DNA from: CAYSCW01 sp964449165
GTDB taxonomy: Bacteria; Acidobacteriota; Aminicenantia; Aminicenantales; Aminicenantaceae
NCBI GenBank assembly: GCA_964449165.1
Contig: CAYVAT010000012.1
Coordinates: forward strand, 1-64,000
DNA: 64,000 nt
Direction: 5' to 3'
Position 1 is the stretch's first letter. Every line of letters starts with the position of its first letter. Both the position numbers and the translations under genes were made by a program. Below, piece by piece: positions 8,110-17,696 of this stretch. Under the pieces are notes generated by a model, which worked only from the letters and a program-made list of their open reading frames with translations, was not told where the DNA came from and ran no database searches.

Positions 8110-9114
8110 CTAATCAGAGATTTTGAGGACAGCGGCGCCGTTGATCTTACCGGCTTTGAGGAGCTGGAGCACTCTGTTGGCTTCTTCAAGGGGATAGATT
8201 TCGGTTGTTGTCCGGATGGGAATCTCGGCTGCGATGCGCAGCAGCTCTTCTCCGTCTCTTCGGGTGGCGTTGGCCACGCTGCGCAGCGTCCGCTCATGAT
8301 AGAGATATTTCATATAATCCATCTCAGGTATGGGAGTCATGTAGATTCCGGCCAGGGCTACGGTGCCTCCTTTTTCGGTTACCCGCAGGGCATCAAGGAC
8401 AATTTCGCCGGCCGGAGCGAAGATGATGCTGCTTTGGATTTTCTGGGGAGGGTCATCCTTGGAGGAGCCTGTCCAGACAGCCCCCAGCTTCCGGGCAAGA
8501 GCACGGTGCTCCTCGCTTCTTGAGAAAACATAGACTTTACAGCCCCAGTGCAAAGCGACCTGGATGGCCACATGGGCAGATGCGCCAAAGCCATAAAGCC
8601 CCAGGCGCTCACCAGGCTTTATTTCACTCAGACGGAGAGCTCTGTAGCCGATAATCCCGGCACAGAGAAGAGGGGCTGCCTCTCGGTTAGAGAAGATATC
8701 GGGAATTCTGTAGGCAAATTTTTCGGGAACTACGATGTATTCAGCATAACCGCCGTTGACATGATAGCCTGTGAACTGGGCATTCTCGCACAGGTTTTCC
8801 AGCCCCCGGCTGCAAAAGCCGCAACGGCCGCAGGAGGAATAAAGCCAGGCCACGCCCAGCCGCTCTCCCTTCTTGAACCGGGAAGCCTTCTTCCCCTTCT
8901 TCTCCACAACTCCCACCACCTGATGGCCGGGGATGATGGGAAGTTCAACCTCGGGAAGCTCCCCTTCCACAGTATGAAGGTCTGTGTGACACACTCCGCA
9001 AACCTTGATCCTAAGGAGAACATCCTCAGGCCCTGGTTCAGGGACGGGAAGATCAACTAGATCCAGGGGATTCCTGCCGATAAGAGCAAATTTTTTCAGG
9101 AGCATGGTTCTCAT
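8110..9114 (-). CDS. Zinc-dependent alcohol dehydrogenase (MDR superfamily)
   Basis: A 334-residue medium-chain dehydrogenase. The catalytic zinc site is visible as Cys42 in GVCHTDLH and His64 in PGHQVVG, with a third cysteine later in APLLCAGIIGY. The structural zinc site is CGRCGFC plus a further Cys (positions 95, 98, 101 and 109). The nucleotide fold shows GLYGFGASAHVAIQVA. This group (AdhA/AdhP-like) oxidises primary alcohols or reduces aldehydes with NAD(P)H; the exact substrate cannot be read. Length fits the family (~330-345). The first ATG has a fair ribosome binding site (AAAGGTGA). It appears monocistronic, with genes on both sides separated by over 100 bp. Confidence 0.9.
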   Translation of the reverse strand: MRTMLLKKFALIGRNPLDLVDLPVPEPGPEDVLLRIKVCGVCHTDLHTVEGELPEVELPIIPGHQVVGVVEKKGKKASRFKKGERLGVAWLYSSCGRCGFCSRGLENLCENAQFTGYHVNGGYAEYIVVPEKFAYRIPDIFSNREAAPLLCAGIIGYRALRLSEIKPGERLGLYGFGASAHVAIQVALHWGCKVYVFSRSEEHRALARKLGAVWTGSSKDDPPQKIQSSIIFAPAGEIVLDALRVTEKGGTVALAGIYMTPIPEMDYMKYLYHERTLRSVANATRRDGEELLRIAAEIPIRTTTEIYPLEEANRVLQLLKAGKINGAAVLKISD

Positions 9115-9239
9115 GGCATCACCTTTTCAGACATCTAAAATTATCCAAAATCACAAAAGAAGTCAAAAAGATTATGGGAAAAATCTTTCTCATCCATTCA
9201 TTTCACGGGTATTAACAGAAATTTATGGTTTTGGGTGTG

Positions 9240-11606
9240 TCACTCGTAGCGGAGGGAATCGACAGGATTAGCCACAGCGGCCCGAAGGGAATGATAGCTC
9301 ACCGTAGCTAGTGCAACAAGAAGGGTGAGGCCTGCTGACAGGCCGAAGATCAGCGGTCCGATGCTTACCTTGTAGGCAAACTCCTGCAGCCACAGATGCA
9401 TCACATAATAGGCCGCCGGCCAGGCGATCAGGTTAGATACCACCACCCACTTGATGAACTCGCGCACCGTCAAGACCACAATACCCGGAACCGAGGCCCC
9501 CAGAACCTTGCGGATGCCGATCTCTTTAGTCTTTTGCTCGGTTGTGTAGGAAGCCAGACCGAAAAGGCCCAGGCAGGCGATCAGAACCGAAAGCAGGCTG
9601 AACCCGTTGAACAATTTCCCCAGCTGACGCTCAGACATATACTGCCGATTGAAAACATCATCCATGAACTCGAATCTGTAAGGATACCCAGGCGAGTACG
9701 TTTTGAATGCGTCCTGGATTCGGGCAAGAGTCCCCTGAATCCGGGTTCCGTCGATCTTGACGAATACATACTGTTGCCAGGGTTTGTACATCCGGAAGAC
9801 AAACGGCTGGATGGCTGTGTGGAGGGACCGGTCGTGGAAATCTCTCACAACTCCAATGACCTGAGCGAAACGAAAAGACTCTTCCCACGCAGGATGAGCC
9901 ATGTAAATTTTTGTGCCTACGGGACTCTCCAGCCCCATACGCTCGGCCGCTGTCTGGTTGATGATGCAAGCGGTCTTTTCGTCGGTCGAGAATTCCCGGG
10001 AAAAGCTTCGGCCCTGGAGTATTTTCATATCAAAGGTCTTGAAAAAATCATAATCGACCACTGTGTAATCCACGGACATCATCTCCTGGGTCGGGTTGCC
10101 CTCCCAGTTGATCTCGATGTTCTCCCCTACCCGGGTGGGAAGCTGAGCTGCTGATGTGACATTTCGAATGCCCGGCTGAGCGAGCAGATGGTTCTTGAAT
10201 GCATCAAACTTCGGCATGATCACCGGATTATTGTAGAGGATGACCACATGCTCACGGTCCAGACCCAGGTCCTGGTTCTGGATAAAGCGCAACTGGCTGG
10301 AAACAATAAGGGTGCAAATGATGAGTCCAGCCGAGATAGCGAACTGAACCACGATAAGGGCCTTGCGTAGGCCTGCCCTTCTGCTTCCTGATGAGGACTG
10401 GCTCTTGAGGGTCTGGGCCGGCTGAAAGGAGGAAAGGAAAAAGGCAGGATAGCTCCCTGCCAGAAGGCCTGTACCCAGGGCGACGAGCAGAAGAGCGAGG
10501 ATAAAGGGGAGGCTGCCCCCTGAGAGCAAGGCCATAGACTTCCCCGTAAATTGATTGAAATACGGGAGTACCAGCTCCACCACAGTCAAAGCCAGAAAGA
10601 GTGCCAGAAAGGCGATCAAGACAGCTTCCACAAGAAACTGGCGGACGATCTGCCGCCGCAGAGCGCCTATTACCTTTCGCGTACCCACTTCCCCGGATCG
10701 CCTGGCAGATTGGGCGGTGGCCAGGTTCATGAAATTGATGCAGGCCATAAGCAGGATGAATATGGCGATGACGGAAAACGTATAGACCTTTTTTACCTGA
10801 CCCGGGCGTCCGGACTCATACAGATGAACCTTTGTCAAGGGCTGTAGAGCCGGGCGGTAGGTCACATCCGGGCTGATATTCTCTTTATAGATTCCTGCAA
10901 TTCTTGTCTCAAAATCAGCGGCTGAGACTCCCGGCCGCAGGAGCAGATAAGTGGGGCCTGTCCATTCATCCCAGCGGGCCAGGCGGTCCTCCCCCAGAAA
11001 CTCGATACGAACGACAAAATCGAACCGGAGATGGGAATTCAGAGGGAGGCTTTTTGTGACTCCCGTGACTTTAAAATCACCTTCTTGCTGGACGATATGA
11101 AGAACCTTACCGATAGGATCCTCGTCCCCGAAATACTTGCGCGCTGTCTCTTCCGTGAGAACCACAGAGTACCTGTCATCCAGAGCTGTCTCTGGATTGC
11201 CTCTGATGAAAGGGAAGGAAAAAATCTTGAAAAAGCCGGGATCGGCCAGATAGATGTTTTCCTCCTCAAAGCTTTTGTCTTGATATTTGACCAGATATTT
11301 GACCACCCCTCCGGCCCAGAACCATACGCGGCAGGACTCCTCAACTTCAGAGTACTGGGCTTTCAACGCTGGTCCCAGGGCATAGGTGAGGCTGGAATAG
11401 AAACTGCCGCTCTGCATTCTATTAAGGATACGGTATGTCCGGTCCTTTTTCTGGTGGAAGCGGTCAAAGCTCAACTCATCCTTAACCCACATGCCGATCA
11501 GGATGAAACAGGCCATCCCGACGGCCAGCCCGCCAATGTTGACGAAGGAATAGACTTTGTACCTCTTAAGATTTCTCAATGCGATTTTTAGATAATTTCT
11601 CAGCAT
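9240..11606 (-). CDS. FtsX-family ABC transporter permease with two MacB-type periplasmic domains
   Basis: A 788-residue inner-membrane protein with two FtsX cores. The N-terminus MLRNYLKIALRNLKRYKVYS leads to a first TM (GLAVGMACFILIGMW) and a MacB periplasmic core domain. Three TM helices around residues 280-400 follow, then a fifth TM (KALIVVQFAISAGLIICTLI), a second periplasmic domain and a final three-TM block ending near VANPVDSLRYE. The repeat KEIGIRKVLGA is the usual cytoplasmic coupling motif. Such large permeases work with a separate ATPase and are usually linked to export or mechanotransmission rather than import; no ATPase gene is adjacent here. Many paralogs are common in Acidobacteriota and Bacteroidota genomes. 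The substrate is unknown. Confidence 0.9.
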   Translation of the reverse strand: MLRNYLKIALRNLKRYKVYSFVNIGGLAVGMACFILIGMWVKDELSFDRFHQKKDRTYRILNRMQSGSFYSSLTYALGPALKAQYSEVEESCRVWFWAGGVVKYLVKYQDKSFEEENIYLADPGFFKIFSFPFIRGNPETALDDRYSVVLTEETARKYFGDEDPIGKVLHIVQQEGDFKVTGVTKSLPLNSHLRFDFVVRIEFLGEDRLARWDEWTGPTYLLLRPGVSAADFETRIAGIYKENISPDVTYRPALQPLTKVHLYESGRPGQVKKVYTFSVIAIFILLMACINFMNLATAQSARRSGEVGTRKVIGALRRQIVRQFLVEAVLIAFLALFLALTVVELVLPYFNQFTGKSMALLSGGSLPFILALLLVALGTGLLAGSYPAFFLSSFQPAQTLKSQSSSGSRRAGLRKALIVVQFAISAGLIICTLIVSSQLRFIQNQDLGLDREHVVILYNNPVIMPKFDAFKNHLLAQPGIRNVTSAAQLPTRVGENIEINWEGNPTQEMMSVDYTVVDYDFFKTFDMKILQGRSFSREFSTDEKTACIINQTAAERMGLESPVGTKIYMAHPAWEESFRFAQVIGVVRDFHDRSLHTAIQPFVFRMYKPWQQYVFVKIDGTRIQGTLARIQDAFKTYSPGYPYRFEFMDDVFNRQYMSERQLGKLFNGFSLLSVLIACLGLFGLASYTTEQKTKEIGIRKVLGASVPGIVVLTVREFIKWVVVSNLIAWPAAYYVMHLWLQEFAYKVSIGPLIFGLSAGLTLLVALATVSYHSLRAAVANPVDSLRYE

Positions 11607-11810
11607 GACACTTTCTTCTCCACTTATCTATCCTCATGAGCAATAAATGTGCCAATATTATCCATTAGAGGAATCAGCACAAGATGCTAACAAAAAAGTG
11701 CCCGCTGGAGGAACACCTCGTGTACGCTGACGAACAATGCTTGCTTTTAAAAAACTTTTTAACAGAAGATGTTGGCAGACCTGGAGGAGTCTAAGCGTCT
11801 GGTAATCCAG

Positions 11811-13127
11811 TCATTTCTTTTCTTTTTGATGTTGAATCTTTCGTCTTAACCTTTCCAGCCTGTGAGCAAAGTCTTTCTCATAGTAAGAAGAGACGCCCCG
11901 GGAGAGAACAAAGCCTTCCTCGGTAATGCGCTTCGCTTCCTCATATTTCTTCATCCTGTGCTCAAAATACATGGCGAGCTCCCTCAGAGAGTAGAGCTGT
12001 GCGGAACTGACTTCAGAGGCGGAGGCGATTTCTTCCCATAAAGAAATCGCTTCATCCCATTTGCTGCTTTTCTTGAGAAAGTGGGAAACCTTTCTCTTGG
12101 CCAGGAGGGAAATTTCATCCGAGAGATGGCCGTCCAGGGCGCGTTTGTAGAATTGGACGGATTTTTTCACCTCCCCGATATTCTCCATGATCTTGCCTAC
12201 CCCGTAGAGGTCCATGGCATCTGCCAGCTCATCCTGCTTCTCCTCTGAGCATATAAGAGAGCCGATGACCACTACTCCCAGGAGTGAGAGGATATCTTCC
12301 TGGTTATGGTAAAGCACAGGCTCCATCAACTCAAAGTTTCCTGTCCTCAGATACTGGAAATAGCGCCAGGGAATCTCCGCAGAGGGAATATCTTCAGAGC
12401 GATCAGCTTCGACCACCTCCCGGGAAAGATGGTAGAGCTGGCAGCTTTGGTGCTTGTGCCTCCAAAGGCTCCGGGCAGAATAGAGAAAATCAAGATGAGG
12501 GAGCGAGGAGAGAAGAAAAGGCTGCCTGTGGAGGATGAACCGGGTTTCAAGGAGAGGAATATCAAAGCCTTTTCCGTTATAGGTGACTACCGACTGAAAA
12601 TTCATCTGAGAAAAAAACTGAGAAAGCTCAAGGATCATTCGCTCTTCCTCGGCCAGCTCACCAAGAAAAAACTGGCTGATCCAGAATTTATCATCCCGGT
12701 AGTAGCCCAGGCCGACAAGAAAAGGCACTACTCCTGTGCCACCTGAAAGGCCGGTGGTTTCCAGGTCGATGAAAAGGGCTGTTGAAAGGTCAAGATCCTT
12801 GAAAGCCTCCTCCCTGCTCAAGCAGGAGAGTATCTCTCCTGAGACTTCCAGGCCAGATGAAAGGATGATTTTTCCGTATTTTGCGGTGAGCGGAAAGGGA
12901 TTCTCGAAAAACTGAAGGGGATCGATCTTCGCCGGTTCGGGAGGCGCAGGCTGTTCTTTCTTTGGTTTTTCCTCCCTGGTCAGGGTAATGAGGCGGTCTA
13001 GTTTTTCCTTGACTGTGAGGGAATCATCCTTGTCGATTTTGTCCCATGTATCTCTTATCGTCTGGGACCTGGAGCGGGCTTCTCGCTCCTTTTTCAACTG
13101 CTTGAGCTTTTCTTTCAGGTCGCTCAT
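11811..13127 (-). CDS. YprB-like RNase H-fold exonuclease with C-terminal TPR-like helices
   Basis: A 438-residue cytoplasmic protein. The N-terminal ~75 residues are charged and coiled-coil-like (KEKLKQLKKEREARSRSQ). Residues ~115-290 carry a DEDD exonuclease fold: FIDLETTGLSGGTGVVPFL (D and E of motif I), VVTYNGKGFDIPLLETRF (motif II) and YHNQEDILSL (final Asp). This matches the YprB RNase H-like family. The rest is helical and reads like degenerate TPRs (KSVQFYKRALDGHLSDEIS, AKRITEEGFVLS). It probably degrades single-stranded nucleic acid 3'-5', but no biochemical role is established for this family. In Firmicutes YprB often sits beside the helicase YprA, which is not seen here. Confidence 0.82.
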   Translation of the reverse strand: MSDLKEKLKQLKKEREARSRSQTIRDTWDKIDKDDSLTVKEKLDRLITLTREEKPKKEQPAPPEPAKIDPLQFFENPFPLTAKYGKIILSSGLEVSGEILSCLSREEAFKDLDLSTALFIDLETTGLSGGTGVVPFLVGLGYYRDDKFWISQFFLGELAEEERMILELSQFFSQMNFQSVVTYNGKGFDIPLLETRFILHRQPFLLSSLPHLDFLYSARSLWRHKHQSCQLYHLSREVVEADRSEDIPSAEIPWRYFQYLRTGNFELMEPVLYHNQEDILSLLGVVVIGSLICSEEKQDELADAMDLYGVGKIMENIGEVKKSVQFYKRALDGHLSDEISLLAKRKVSHFLKKSSKWDEAISLWEEIASASEVSSAQLYSLRELAMYFEHRMKKYEEAKRITEEGFVLSRGVSSYYEKDFAHRLERLRRKIQHQKEKK

Positions 13128-13222
13128 TTCTATTTATTTTAACAGAAGCCGATTATAACTGTCAGTTATAAAATTGGCCAAAACAGTGATTTTTATTACC
13201 CACAGTTATAAACCTCACAATT

Positions 13223-13642
13223 TCATTGGCCTATGAACTGAAGAAGAATTCGTCTGGAGCGGGAGCGGTTATCAAAATCGACAAAGACAATCTGCTGCCA
13301 GGTGCCGAGGTTGAGCGTTCCGCTGGAGAAAGGCACTGTCAACGAGGGGCCGATGAGAGAGGCACGGACATGGGAAAAGCCGTTCCCGTCTCCCCACCTG
13401 GCATCATGGTGATAGGTGACATCACTGGGAATGACCTTTTCCATGAGTTCAGAGAAGTCCTCGACCAAGCCTGACTCGTATTCGATGGTGGTCAAGCCAC
13501 CCGTTGAGCCAGGAATAAAAAGGGTGACAATCCCCTCTTTCAGGCCGCTTTCAGCCAGTTTCTCAGAAACAGAGCCAGTGAGATCTTTCATGTCGTTAAA
13601 ACCTTGAGTAGAAAAACTGATGGATTCACCGATGACTCTCAT
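13223..13642 (-). CDS. yjbQ: YjbQ/UPF0047 family protein
   Basis: A 139-residue single-domain protein. It contains FIPGSTGGLTTIEYESGLVEDF, HHDARWGDGNGFSHVRASLIGPSLTVPF and GTWQQIVFVDFDNRSRSR, the characteristic blocks of the YjbQ/UPF0047 family, with the metal-site histidines of the HHDARW/NGFSHVRA region. Some members show weak thiamine-phosphate synthase activity in vivo and are annotated as secondary thiamine-phosphate synthase; the physiological role is unsettled. AAGGAGAT precedes the ATG. It sits 27 bp after the dgt stop on the same strand and is likely cotranscribed with it. Confidence 0.92.
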   Translation of the reverse strand: MRVIGESISFSTQGFNDMKDLTGSVSEKLAESGLKEGIVTLFIPGSTGGLTTIEYESGLVEDFSELMEKVIPSDVTYHHDARWGDGNGFSHVRASLIGPSLTVPFSSGTLNLGTWQQIVFVDFDNRSRSRRILLQFIGQ

Positions 13643-13669
13643 CAGAAATCTCCTTAATGATATTTATGA

Positions 13670-14701
13670 TCAGACCACGGGCATGGAGCGGGGAAAGAAA
13701 ATCTTCTCATACAACCCCAGGGCATAGCGGTCTGTCATTCCGGCAATAAAATCTACTGCTCTTTTCTCCAGGGAATCCCCCTCCGGGTAAGACTTCACGT
13801 AATCATCCGGTTTCCTCAGGAAAAACTGGTAGAGATCGGTCAGTATCTTTTCTGTCTTCTCCAGCTCGTCCCTGGAATCCGGGTTGAAATAGACTCTCTC
13901 ATAAAGAAAATCGCGAAGCTCCATGATGGCATCCTCGATTTCTTCGCTCAGGGCAATCTCCTCCAGGCCATGAGTCAAGCTCGTCTTGACCACATCTTCA
14001 ACCATCCTGTCGATGCGCGCGGCATGCCACTCGCCCAACGTTTTAATCAGAGACGCAGGGATATCGCTTTCCTTTAAGACCTGAGCTCTTATTGCATCAT
14101 CGATATCATGGTTGACATAGGCGATGATGTCTGAAACCCGGACTACCTCCCCTTCCAGAGTTAAGGGCTTATCCTCTTTTGATGATTCCAGGATTTCTCC
14201 TCTCCCCTTGGAGTGTTTGAAGATTCCATCCCTGACTTCCACGGTCAGATTCAAACCCTTGCCTTCATACTCAAGCTTCTCAACCACACGCAGGCTTTGT
14301 TCATAGTGGGTGAACCCTCCGGGAAGGAGCTTGGCCAGGGTCTCCTCGCCGGCGTGGCCGAAAGGTGTGTGACCCAGGTCATGGCCCAAAGCGATGGCTT
14401 CGGTCAAATCTTCGTTCAGCTTTAAAGCCTTGGCAATGGTGCGGGCGATCTGGGAGACTTCCAGAGTATGCGTGAGCCGGGTGCGGTAATGGTCTCCGTA
14501 AGGAGCGAGGAAGACCTGGGTTTTATGCTTCAGCCTCCGGAAAGATTTGGAGTGGATGATGCGGTCCCTGTCTCTCTGGAAAGCTGTGCGCAAAGGATGG
14601 AGCTTTTCCGCCCTCTCCCGGCCGCGGCTCTGGCTGCTCAAGCACGCTTCAGGAGAAAGTATTTTTCTTTCTATTTCCTCCAGCTCTTCCCGAATAGTCA
14701 T
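13670..14701 (-). CDS. dgt: Deoxyguanosinetriphosphate triphosphohydrolase-like HD protein
   Basis: A 343-residue HD-domain phosphohydrolase. The N-terminus has the family segment RDRDRIIHSKSFRRLKHKTQ, then HYRTRLTHTLEVSQIAR (first metal His) and AIALGHDLGHTPFGHAGEE (the HD pair), with a later YVNHDIDDAIRAQ that supplies a metal Asp. It hydrolyses dNTPs to deoxynucleoside and triphosphate and so trims dNTP pools. The length matches the type-2 Dgt group used outside enterobacteria. The start codon directly follows a REP-like AAGGTCTGACCCCA on the minus strand, whose AAGGT may act as a poor ribosome binding site at 10-nt spacing. The same arrangement is found at queA (62321). Confidence 0.95.
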   Translation of the reverse strand: MTIREELEEIERKILSPEACLSSQSRGRERAEKLHPLRTAFQRDRDRIIHSKSFRRLKHKTQVFLAPYGDHYRTRLTHTLEVSQIARTIAKALKLNEDLTEAIALGHDLGHTPFGHAGEETLAKLLPGGFTHYEQSLRVVEKLEYEGKGLNLTVEVRDGIFKHSKGRGEILESSKEDKPLTLEGEVVRVSDIIAYVNHDIDDAIRAQVLKESDIPASLIKTLGEWHAARIDRMVEDVVKTSLTHGLEEIALSEEIEDAIMELRDFLYERVYFNPDSRDELEKTEKILTDLYQFFLRKPDDYVKSYPEGDSLEKRAVDFIAGMTDRYALGLYEKIFFPRSMPVV

Positions 14702-14702
14702 T

Positions 14703-14715
14703 GGGGTCAGACCTT
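14703..14715. repeat. REP-like GGGGTCAGACCTT motif at the dgt start
   Basis: Plus-strand GGGGTCAGACCTT starts two bases from the complement of the dgt ATG. Identical 13-mers occur at 62156-62168 and 62180-62192 (same strand) and inverted at 62307-62319. Known to me as a motif linked with REP elements and RAYT/IS200-like transposases in many bacteria; no such transposase is in this window. Confidence 0.7.
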
Positions 14716-14776
14716 TCTAACTTTACTCATTTTAATTGTCATATGATGCGCAGAAAATATTTTATCCCTATCTCTT

Positions 14777-15316
14777 CTATTCTATCATCAAAAAGGCGTA
14801 ACGGTTCATAGTCTGGGAATAGTCGGAGAGAACCTGGATCGGATAGCCAATCTGGCGAACAGTGGCATAAACATCCATGGACATGGCCTCGGGGGTCGGC
14901 CGTGCCATCTTCGGCTTCTTGCAGGTCTCTTTCTCCCCAGAGCAATCCTGGCATATGTTGCAGCTATCCAAGAAGAGAAGGAAAGCTTTCTCAAAGCCTG
15001 AGAGAAAAATCTCGCTCTCCAGTCTCAGAAGCCTGAGGTTGATCTTTCTTGTCCAGGCAAAACGGTCCTCAGGCTTGCGGACTTTTTTTGTGAAATGGAA
15101 GACAACCGCCTCATTGTATTCCCTGAAAAACCTCTCACATTCCGAGACAGAAGGAACATTGGGAGGGCAGGTGGCGGTGACACCGTATTCGTTGCAGCCA
15201 TACACACATTTCATCCTGACCCACTGGGAGGTCATAATTTTCTCGGGATCGATCCACCTGAAATCCGTGAATTTGTGTCTGCGGAATCTCTCCTCGAATT
15301 TTTTTCGATTGACCAT
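14777..15316 (-). CDS. DUF2284 cysteine-rich metal-binding protein
   Basis: A 179-residue soluble protein with the cysteine pattern of DUF2284: RMKCVYGCNEYGVTATCPPN near residue 35-55, then DSCNICQDC, ETCKKPKMARPTPEAMSMDV and the closing segment MNRYAFLMIE. The three N-terminal cysteines and the CxxCxxC cluster suggest an iron-sulfur or other metal centre. DUF2284 members are common in anaerobes and have no established function; links to corrinoid or C1 metabolism have been suggested by context only. Here the neighbours (dgt upstream-oriented on the same strand, TPR gene divergent) give no further hint. Start chosen at the only ATG that covers the conserved N-terminal helix. Confidence 0.85.
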   Translation of the reverse strand: MVNRKKFEERFRRHKFTDFRWIDPEKIMTSQWVRMKCVYGCNEYGVTATCPPNVPSVSECERFFREYNEAVVFHFTKKVRKPEDRFAWTRKINLRLLRLESEIFLSGFEKAFLLFLDSCNICQDCSGEKETCKKPKMARPTPEAMSMDVYATVRQIGYPIQVLSDYSQTMNRYAFLMIE

Positions 15317-15526
15317 AGAAGCTGCCCTTCTAGCGATATTGACTGCCCATTATAACAAAAACACGGCCTCTTTTCTCAGGTTTTCATCTGAATAGCAATC
15401 ATATCCAGAAATTCCTTCCCTATTAAGGAAAAATTTTCCCTTCCAGGCGCAAATAATAAATCCCTTAACGATTGATTCCTCTATCTGAAATTGTTATGAT
15501 TATTTTAAGCCAGTCAAAGGGAAAAA

Positions 15527-15673
15527 GTGGTAATTAAATGTCCCCAATGCCAGCATCGAAATCCCCCCGGTAACTTTTATTGCCAAAAAGCCTCACTTCA
15601 CTTCCTTTGGCTGAGGATATCTCCCTCAAAGTTCAAAGCCAATGTGAGGAAAATACAGTCACATCATTTGTGA
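15527..15673 (+). pseudogene. Zinc-ribbon remnant (5' end of a zinc-ribbon kinase or similar gene)
   Basis: A GTG at 15527, preceded by AAAGGG, opens a 48-codon frame starting VVIKCPQCQHRNPPGNFYCQ. This matches half of the IKCPxCQxxNPxxxxFCxxCG zinc ribbons found at the N-terminus of TPR-linked Ser/Thr kinases and adenylate cyclases. The fourth cysteine is lost to a frameshift; the other frame continues SLTSLPLAEDISLKVQ, which looks like the original linker. The frame stops at 15671-15673, immediately before the ATG of the TPR gene. It is therefore probably a decayed gene start, although a tiny translated leader peptide cannot be excluded. Confidence 0.45.
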
Positions 15674-17569
15674 TTGGATGTTTATATTATGAATGGTATG
15701 CAGAAATTAATTTCAATATTATTGACTGTTCTCCTGATAAGTATTCATGCAAGCTCATATCAATCACAAAAAAACCTTATTGACAGGGCAGACTTATACT
15801 TGGATATGATGGAATACAAGGCAGCGATTGATTTTTATCTGTTGGCCATTTCTAAAAATTTAAAAAAGCGGGATATCCAAAAGCGGACAGCATACGCGTA
15901 TTTCCAACTCAAAAAATTTGATGATGCTCTTCAGGCTATTCAGGAAGAATTAAAGATATATCCGGATAATGAAGATGCTTATGATCTTTTGGCATATATT
16001 CTGTTCAAGTTAGATAAAGTAGATGAAGCAGACAATTTTCTCGAAATCTATGGTTCTACGATAAATCTGACAGAAAACAACCCCCATTTAGGAGGATTAG
16101 CTTGTTTTATGCTCGGAATGCATTCCAAAGAGATTAAAAAGTACGATAGGGCAGTTAAATATTTTAGAAAAGCTCTTGAAAAGGATTATGATCCAGTCAA
16201 ATGCTTTGTTCAATTGATTGATATTGAACTGATTCAAGAAGGGCCAAAATTTGCAGGGGGAATTTTTATTGAGGCCAAGAAAAAATGCGGAGATCAGCCT
16301 GAGTTTATCCTTATGAAAGGATTAATGTATTTGAAGCTATCAAAAAAGAATATCGAGTATCTTCCCGTTGCTTTATCGTATTTTAAAATAGCCGCAGCAT
16401 TCGCGCCTGATTTCAAGGAGGCTCTCTTTAACTTGGCATGCCTCAGATATAATTCTGGCGATTTCAAGAAAGCTTCCCAGCATTTTCGAAGTCTTCTCAA
16501 AAAAGATCCTGAATACCCTAAAATAGAATTCTATCTGGATTGCTGTCTTGATAAGCTCAATAAATCTACTGAAATATCTCCACAATGTCCCAAATTTATA
16601 GATTTAACTGAAAATTTTATAGATCAACCAGAAATAGAATATGAATACAAATTGAAGAATGATGTTGCTTTTGTCTTAAAGAATATCTGCAATCTTGCTT
16701 TCGAACGAATAAAAAGTGGAAGATTCTGGGCAGCTATAAAAAAATATCAAAACGCTTTAAAAATTTATCCTGAACATCCTGTAGTAAACTACAATTTGGG
16801 TATGTTGTACTTGAATCGAAAAAGTTTAAGGAAGGCCGAAAAGCATGCCCTTATCGCCCTAAGAAGGAAAGATTTTTATTATACACTCCCGGATATTCAT
16901 GGAAAGAAAAAGCTGAATGATTATGAAAAGAAAAAACTCCTCAAAAAAGCCAGCCAATCTGAACACATATCGCCTGATATTCCACTTTCCCAGTGGACAT
17001 TCGATGCAGCTTTAAAGGAAGGAAATCTTTTTTTAGAGGCTTATAGTCTTTTGGGGAATACGTATTACAGGAAGAGCGAATATAAAAAAGCGGTTTTAGC
17101 GTTTAAAAAAGTTATTGAGCTTAGAGAAAAAGATGCACTGGCTCATTATAACTTAGGATGTGCATTCAGAGCCTTACATGATTGGGAAAAAGCTGAAGAG
17201 GAGTGGAAGAAAGCAATAGCATACGAGAAAGGAGTAAAAGAAAGGAAAGAACAAGACAGAATCTCACAAGATGTAGGCAGCATACTTTTAATAGTTGAAG
17301 TAACATCTGTATCATTTCGGGCATATAAGGCGTTAGGCGAGCTATATCTCGAGAAAAATTTAAAGGATAAGGCTCTGGATGCATTTAAAACCGCGACAGA
17401 ATTGAGTCCCAACGACCCTGAGCCATACTTTGAAGTTGGAAAGCTGTATCAATATAAAAAAGATATCGATAAAGCCATTTTTTATTTCGAAAAATACCTG
17501 TACTTGGGTGGGAAAGAAGAGAAAAAAGTAACTGAATTGTTGAGATCCTTAAAAAAGAAGAAATCCTAA
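15674..17569 (+). CDS. Secreted or membrane-anchored TPR-repeat protein
   Basis: A 631-residue protein with an N-terminal hydrophobic segment (LISILLTVLLISIHAS), then tetratricopeptide repeats almost to the end. Examples are residues ~35-130 (AIDFYLLAISKNLKKRDIQK, AYAYFQLKKFDDALQAIQEE), the middle repeats (EALFNLACLRYNSGDFKKAS) and the C-terminal repeats (DALAHYNLGCAFRALHDWEK, AYKALGELYLEKNLKDKALD). TPRs scaffold protein-protein contacts; no catalytic domain is seen. The start could be 15674 (used here), or ATGs 15 or 24 bp downstream. It follows the zinc-ribbon remnant without a gap, so it may have lost or replaced a former N-terminal partner domain. It is AT-rich compared with YggS and FmdB after it. 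Confidence 0.85.
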   Translation: MDVYIMNGMQKLISILLTVLLISIHASSYQSQKNLIDRADLYLDMMEYKAAIDFYLLAISKNLKKRDIQKRTAYAYFQLKKFDDALQAIQEELKIYPDNEDAYDLLAYILFKLDKVDEADNFLEIYGSTINLTENNPHLGGLACFMLGMHSKEIKKYDRAVKYFRKALEKDYDPVKCFVQLIDIELIQEGPKFAGGIFIEAKKKCGDQPEFILMKGLMYLKLSKKNIEYLPVALSYFKIAAAFAPDFKEALFNLACLRYNSGDFKKASQHFRSLLKKDPEYPKIEFYLDCCLDKLNKSTEISPQCPKFIDLTENFIDQPEIEYEYKLKNDVAFVLKNICNLAFERIKSGRFWAAIKKYQNALKIYPEHPVVNYNLGMLYLNRKSLRKAEKHALIALRRKDFYYTLPDIHGKKKLNDYEKKKLLKKASQSEHISPDIPLSQWTFDAALKEGNLFLEAYSLLGNTYYRKSEYKKAVLAFKKVIELREKDALAHYNLGCAFRALHDWEKAEEEWKKAIAYEKGVKERKEQDRISQDVGSILLIVEVTSVSFRAYKALGELYLEKNLKDKALDAFKTATELSPNDPEPYFEVGKLYQYKKDIDKAIFYFEKYLYLGGKEEKKVTELLRSLKKKKS

Positions 17570-17696
17570 AGTTAAAACAACGACACTTCACCCTCATTCA
17601 TATCACGGGAAAGAGATACTTAAGATGGCGGGTTGAAATTTCAGGGAAGATGGATTAAGTTTGACTGGAGAGAACGACGCACATTAAGAGAGAGCC

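Noticed and set aside
9396..10154. A 252-codon plus-strand frame opposite the FtsX permease
   Set aside because: Shadow of a well-supported gene, with low-complexity composition and no recognisable motif.
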